Below are positions 61,416-64,000 of a DNA stretch of 64,000 nt, piece by piece. The DNA is from Streptomyces rishiriensis (GTDB lineage: Bacteria; Actinomycetota; Actinomycetes; Streptomycetales; Streptomycetaceae): positions 434,001 through 498,000 of the forward strand of contig NZ_BEWA01000002.1 in NCBI RefSeq assembly GCF_003112535.1. The letters run 5' to 3'. How positions within the stretch are numbered: the first letter of the stretch is position 1; the number at the start of each line of letters is the position of its first letter. The notes under the pieces were generated by a model. That model did not search any database. It was not told where the DNA came from and worked only from the letters and a program-made list of their open reading frames with translations. The position numbers and the translations under genes are program-made.

Positions 61416-62647
61416 GCGTCGGCGACCAGTTCGTAGGAGCGCAGGCGCAGCTCGCCGCGGTGGGCGTGGCTGGTGAGCATCAACTCGTCGGCGCCGGTGC
61501 GCTTGTGGAGGTCGTCGAGGCCGGTGCGGACCTCGCCGGCGGTGCCGTGGATGATGTTCGCCGTCCAGGAGTCGACGAACTCGCGCTCCAGCGGGCCGAG
61601 TTCATAGCCTTCCGCCTCCTCGGGGGAGGGGAACAGGCCGGGGCGGCCGGTGCGCAGCCGGACCATGTTGACGCCGGTGGCCAGGACCTGGCGGCGGGCC
61701 TCGCGCTCGTCGTCGGCGGCGAGCACGGAGACGCCGATCAGCGCGTAGGGCTCGGCGAGCACCGCGGACGGCCGGAAGGACTCCCGGTACAGGTCGAGGG
61801 CGGGGACGGTGTTCTGCGCGGAGAAGTGGTGCGCGAAGGCGAAGGGCAGACCGAGCAGTCCGGCCAGCCGGGCGCTGAAGCCGGAGGAGCCGAGCAGCCA
61901 GACCGGCGGCCGGTGCGGCGACTGCACCCCGCCCGGGGAGGAGCCCTGGACCGGGCCGGGGATGGCGTGGATCCGGCGGTAGCGGTGACCGTCGGGGAAG
62001 TCGTCGTCCAGGAAGCGGGTGAGCTCGGCGAGCTGCTCGGGGAAGTCGTCGGCCCCCTCGTTCAGGGTGGCGGACCGGCGCAGGGCGGCGGCCGTCGCGC
62101 CGTCGGTGCCCGGAGCGCGGCCGAGTCCCAGGTCGATACGGTGCGGGGCCAGCGCCTCCAGGGTGCCGAACTGCTCGGCGATGACGAGGGGCGCGTGATT
62201 GGGCAGCATGACACCGCCGGAGCCGAGCCGGATGCGCTCGGTGTGCGCGGCGAGGTGCGCGAGGATCACGGCGGGCGAGGAGGACGCGACGCCCGGCATG
62301 GAGTGGTGCTCGGCCACCCAGTAGCGGTGGAAGCCGCGCGACTCGGTGAACTTCGCGAGGTCGACGCTGGTGCGCAGGGCGTCGGTGGCGGTCCGGCCGG
62401 AGCCGACGGTGACCAGGTCCAGCACGGACAGGGGGGCCGGGGCACTCCCCCGCGCCACGCCCCGGATCTCGTCCGCCGCAGCGACACCGGTCGCCGCCGT
62501 CGCCGCGCCCGTCCCCTCGCTCGCCGCCGTCGCGACGCCCGTCCCCGCGGCGCCCGTCTTCTCCGACGCCGCCCTCTCGGCCGCCGTCGCCCGGGGCGCC
62601 GTCGCGTCGGCCACCCTCGCGTCCGCCGCCGTCTCGTCCGCCGCCAC
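61394..62647 (-). CDS. LLM-class flavin-dependent oxidoreductase
   Basis: 417-aa luciferase-like monooxygenase-family protein using FMN or F420. The TIM-barrel core starts near residue 73 ([12 protein letters not shown]). It includes [20 protein letters not shown] (about 108-127), [20 protein letters not shown], and [14 protein letters not shown], all typical of the MsnO8-like subgroup. The first 65 residues are an Ala/Thr/Gly-rich low-complexity extension not expected of the family. It is kept as coding because GTG 62647 has an excellent AGGAGG site. Substrate unknown. Confidence 0.88.
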   Translation of the reverse strand: MAADETAADARVADATAPRATAAERAASEKTGAAGTGVATAASEGTGAATAATGVAAADEIRGVARGSAPAPLSVLDLVTVGSGRTATDALRTSVDLAKFTESRGFHRYWVAEHHSMPGVASSSPAVILAHLAAHTERIRLGSGGVMLPNHAPLVIAEQFGTLEALAPHRIDLGLGRAPGTDGATAAALRRSATLNEGADDFPEQLAELTRFLDDDFPDGHRYRRIHAIPGPVQGSSPGGVQSPHRPPVWLLGSSGFSARLAGLLGLPFAFAHHFSAQNTVPALDLYRESFRPSAVLAEPYALIGVSVLAADDEREARRQVLATGVNMVRLRTGRPGLFPSPEEAEGYELGPLEREFVDSWTANIIHGTAGEVRTGLDDLHKRTGADELMLTSHAHRGELRLRSYELVADAYGLPTA

Positions 62648-62731
62648 GGGGGTCCTCCTGTCGTCGACCGTGTGTCCGTCCTCGTCGCACTAACAGGAGG
62701 CTGTCCCCGCTTATTCCCGGCCGGCCGGGAA

Positions 62732-63463
62732 TCAGACCTGCACGATCGGTTCCCGGACGAACAGCGCGCCGAGCCCCGGCGCGTGCACCCGGCGGTCCGT
62801 CAGGCGCAGCGCTTCCCAGACCGTGACCTGGTTGGCGGTCAGGACCGGCTTGCCGAGCTCCTTCTCCAGCGCCGGCAGCCAGGCGGCCGTGTGCAGGCCG
62901 GTGCCGGGCAGCAGGACCGCCTGCGCGTCGGGCGTGTCGGCCGCCTGCGCCAGAGCGAGCACCTCCGCCTCGCCCCAGCAGCCGGCCTCGGCCGCGGTGA
63001 CGACCCCGGCGCAGCGGACACCGCTCACCTCCAGTCCGCCCGCCCGGAGGAAGTCGGCGAACAGCGCGGCCACGTCGTCCGGGTAGGCCGCGGCGACGGC
63101 GACCCGGGCGGCCCCGATCTCACGGGCCGCGTGCACGAAGGCGAAGGAGGTGGAGGAGGCCGGCATCCCCGCGGCGACGGCCAGGGCGCGCACCTGCTCC
63201 TGCGCGCCGTCCCAGCCCTGCACGAAGCCGCCGCTCGTGCAGGCCCACACGACCGCCTCGACACCCGCGAGCCGCAGCTGCTCGACGCCCTTCGCGAGCC
63301 GCTCGGGCGCGCCCGAGCGCTGTAGCGCGTCGACCCGGTGCGCGCCTTCCACGACGTCCGTGTGGACGAGGTCCACCCGGATGTCGCTGCCCAGGAGCTG
63401 CTCGATGCGGGGGTAGTCGTCCTCGGCCGAGTGGCCCGGGTAGAGGAAACCGAGTGCGGTCAT
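62732..63463 (-). CDS. Asp/Glu racemase-superfamily (maleate isomerase/arylmalonate decarboxylase-like) protein
   Basis: 243-aa enzyme with duplicated alpha/beta half-domains, each with the expected catalytic Cys: VVWACTSGGFVQ (about residues 72-83) and a second Cys in the C-terminal half (EAGCWGEAEV, about 168-177). C-terminal PVLTANQVTVWEALRL is a family hallmark. The fold contains maleate cis-trans isomerase, arylmalonate decarboxylase and hydantoin racemase; which reaction applies is open. ATG 63463 follows AGGAAGG and overlaps the stop of a decayed upstream paralogue (ATGA). Confidence 0.82.
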   Translation of the reverse strand: MTALGFLYPGHSAEDDYPRIEQLLGSDIRVDLVHTDVVEGAHRVDALQRSGAPERLAKGVEQLRLAGVEAVVWACTSGGFVQGWDGAQEQVRALAVAAGMPASSTSFAFVHAAREIGAARVAVAAAYPDDVAALFADFLRAGGLEVSGVRCAGVVTAAEAGCWGEAEVLALAQAADTPDAQAVLLPGTGLHTAAWLPALEKELGKPVLTANQVTVWEALRLTDRRVHAPGLGALFVREPIVQV

Positions 63464-63673
63464 GTCCAGCCTTCCTGCTGCTGCTCTTCTTCCGGCGGTA
63501 CCGGGGCTTCCCGCGGTACGGAGAGTTCCCACAGCGCACGGGTGTCCAGCGGTTCGGTGGGCCACACGCGCGCCGGGGCTTCCAGCAACGCCTGTACGGT
63601 CCCATCGCCCGGGTACCCAGTCGGCGCAACGCCGCCCATACGGTCACCTGGTTGGCCGAGATGACCGGTTATG
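63460..63673 (-). pseudogene. Decayed C-terminal remnant of a second Asp/Glu racemase-type gene
   Basis: Reading leftwards from about 63673, one frame gives PVISANQVTVWAALRRLGT, clearly homologous to PVLTANQVTVWEALRL of the downstream gene. It is preceded by an in-frame TAA and unrelated sequence, so the N-terminal two thirds are missing. About 60 bp on, a second frame takes over (LLEAPARVWPTEPLDTRALW), ending in EGWT and a TGA that overlaps the downstream start. This indicates a frameshift as well. Confidence 0.7.
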
Positions 63674-63872
63674 CGTGATTGCGCCCCCGGGCGGGGGCGA
63701 TCCGGTCCGGAACCGGGGAGCGGCAAGGCGGATCCGGGCCCCGGCGGAGGAGAGGAGGAGCCGCAGGGCAACGAGACGGTGGGGCCGCCGTGTTGACGGC
63801 CGTGGGTTCGGGTGCGAACGTGGTCGATCCGCGCACGTCAGGCACGTGGGTCACGGACGAAGGGGGCACCCG

Positions 63873-64000
63873 GTGAGCGTCGCCCCCGTGGCTCTTCCCA
63901 CACTTCTCGTCCTCGACGCCGATCCTCTCCCGCGGCTGGGGAAGCTCACCGGCCGGGCCCGGGTGCTGCACACCGACGAGGCCTCGCTCGCGGAACGGCT
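63873..64000 (+). CDS. N-terminus of a probable D-2-hydroxyacid dehydrogenase (cut by window edge)
   Basis: 42 codons from GTG 63873, preceded by AAGGGGG. The peptide starts MSVAPVALPTLLVLDADPLP and continues RARVLHTDEASLAERL, which resembles the substrate-domain start of D-isomer-specific 2-hydroxyacid dehydrogenases. Too short for firm assignment. The region 63674-63872 upstream has no other feature that I can support. Confidence 0.5.
   Translation, partial: MSVAPVALPTLLVLDADPLPRLGKLTGRARVLHTDEASLAER

Noticed and set aside
1..64000. CRISPR array, prophage, IS element or integrase-bounded island
   Set aside because: No spaced direct repeats, transposase, integrase or phage structural genes. 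Both tRNA genes lack a downstream attachment duplication or integrase.

Overview
The window is chromosomal DNA of a Streptomyces. GC is very high, GTG and TTG starts are frequent, overlapping ATGA/GTGA stop-start junctions are common, and developmental (adpA, cdgA), siderophore (desferrioxamine) and MsiK-type sugar-uptake genes are present. From memory, several landmarks (leucine catabolism, des, glmS, adpA-orn, tRNA-His, ceb, cdgA) lie in the order known from S. coelicolor, so most of this is core chromosome. I see no insertion sequence, prophage, integrase or CRISPR array.

Layout. 1-8.8 kb: acyl-CoA metabolism. A thioesterase, an acyl-CoA dehydrogenase and a TetR regulator point left. A four-gene branched-chain catabolic operon points right (methylcrotonyl-CoA carboxylase beta and alpha, HMG-CoA lyase, acyl-CoA dehydrogenase). 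Two near-identical dyads sit in the divergent promoter. 9-16.4 kb: desferrioxamine locus. desE-desF (uptake and release) and desABCD (biosynthesis) are each preceded by an iron box. 16.4-23.4 kb: DUF4429-like protein, an 88-bp nested palindrome, a Tat-exported phosphatase, a small protein, glmS, an acetate-transporter-family protein, a universal stress protein and a small membrane protein. 23.4-26 kb: adpA with a TTA codon, orn, tRNA-His(GTG).

26-34.8 kb: cellobiose regulon (cebR, bglC, cebG, cebF, cebE) plus a second, divergent GH1 beta-glucosidase that carries a perfect CebR box. 34.9-42.7 kb: a cysteine-rich tail-anchored protein, then a second sugar operon (binding protein, two permeases, GH36 alpha-galactosidase, GH42 beta-galactosidase). 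Neither ABC system has its own ATPase, which is usual where MsiK is shared. 42.9-46.6 kb: secreted GH18 chitinase with a DasR-like site upstream, and a two-component system. 46.8-51.2 kb: a secreted or anchored protein, a spermidine-synthase-like protein, an NsdA-like HTH/TPR regulator and a histidine phosphatase.

51.4-57 kb holds the most interesting unit. Inside the 3' end of a PAP2-type phosphatase gene is a promoter resembling the RecA-independent DNA-damage (PafBC-type) consensus. It would start a leaderless transcript exactly at the GTG of a three-gene, translationally coupled cassette. The genes encode a Cas4/AddB-like PD-(D/E)XK nuclease with Fe-S-type cysteines, a 544-aa protein of unknown family whose C-terminus looks like a helicase beta-barrel, and an SF1 UPF1/DNA2-like helicase core. 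The gene order follows the domain order of eukaryotic Dna2, so I propose a split, damage-inducible Dna2-like complex.

57-64 kb: a conserved protein whose stop codon lies inside tRNA-Lys(CTT), a secreted M6-like metalloprotease, the PAS-GGDEF-EAL protein CdgA, an LLM-class flavin oxidoreductase, an Asp/Glu-racemase-superfamily gene with a decayed coupled paralogue upstream, and the start of a probable 2-hydroxyacid dehydrogenase cut by the window edge. All identifications come from reading the sequence and recalling families. No database search was run.
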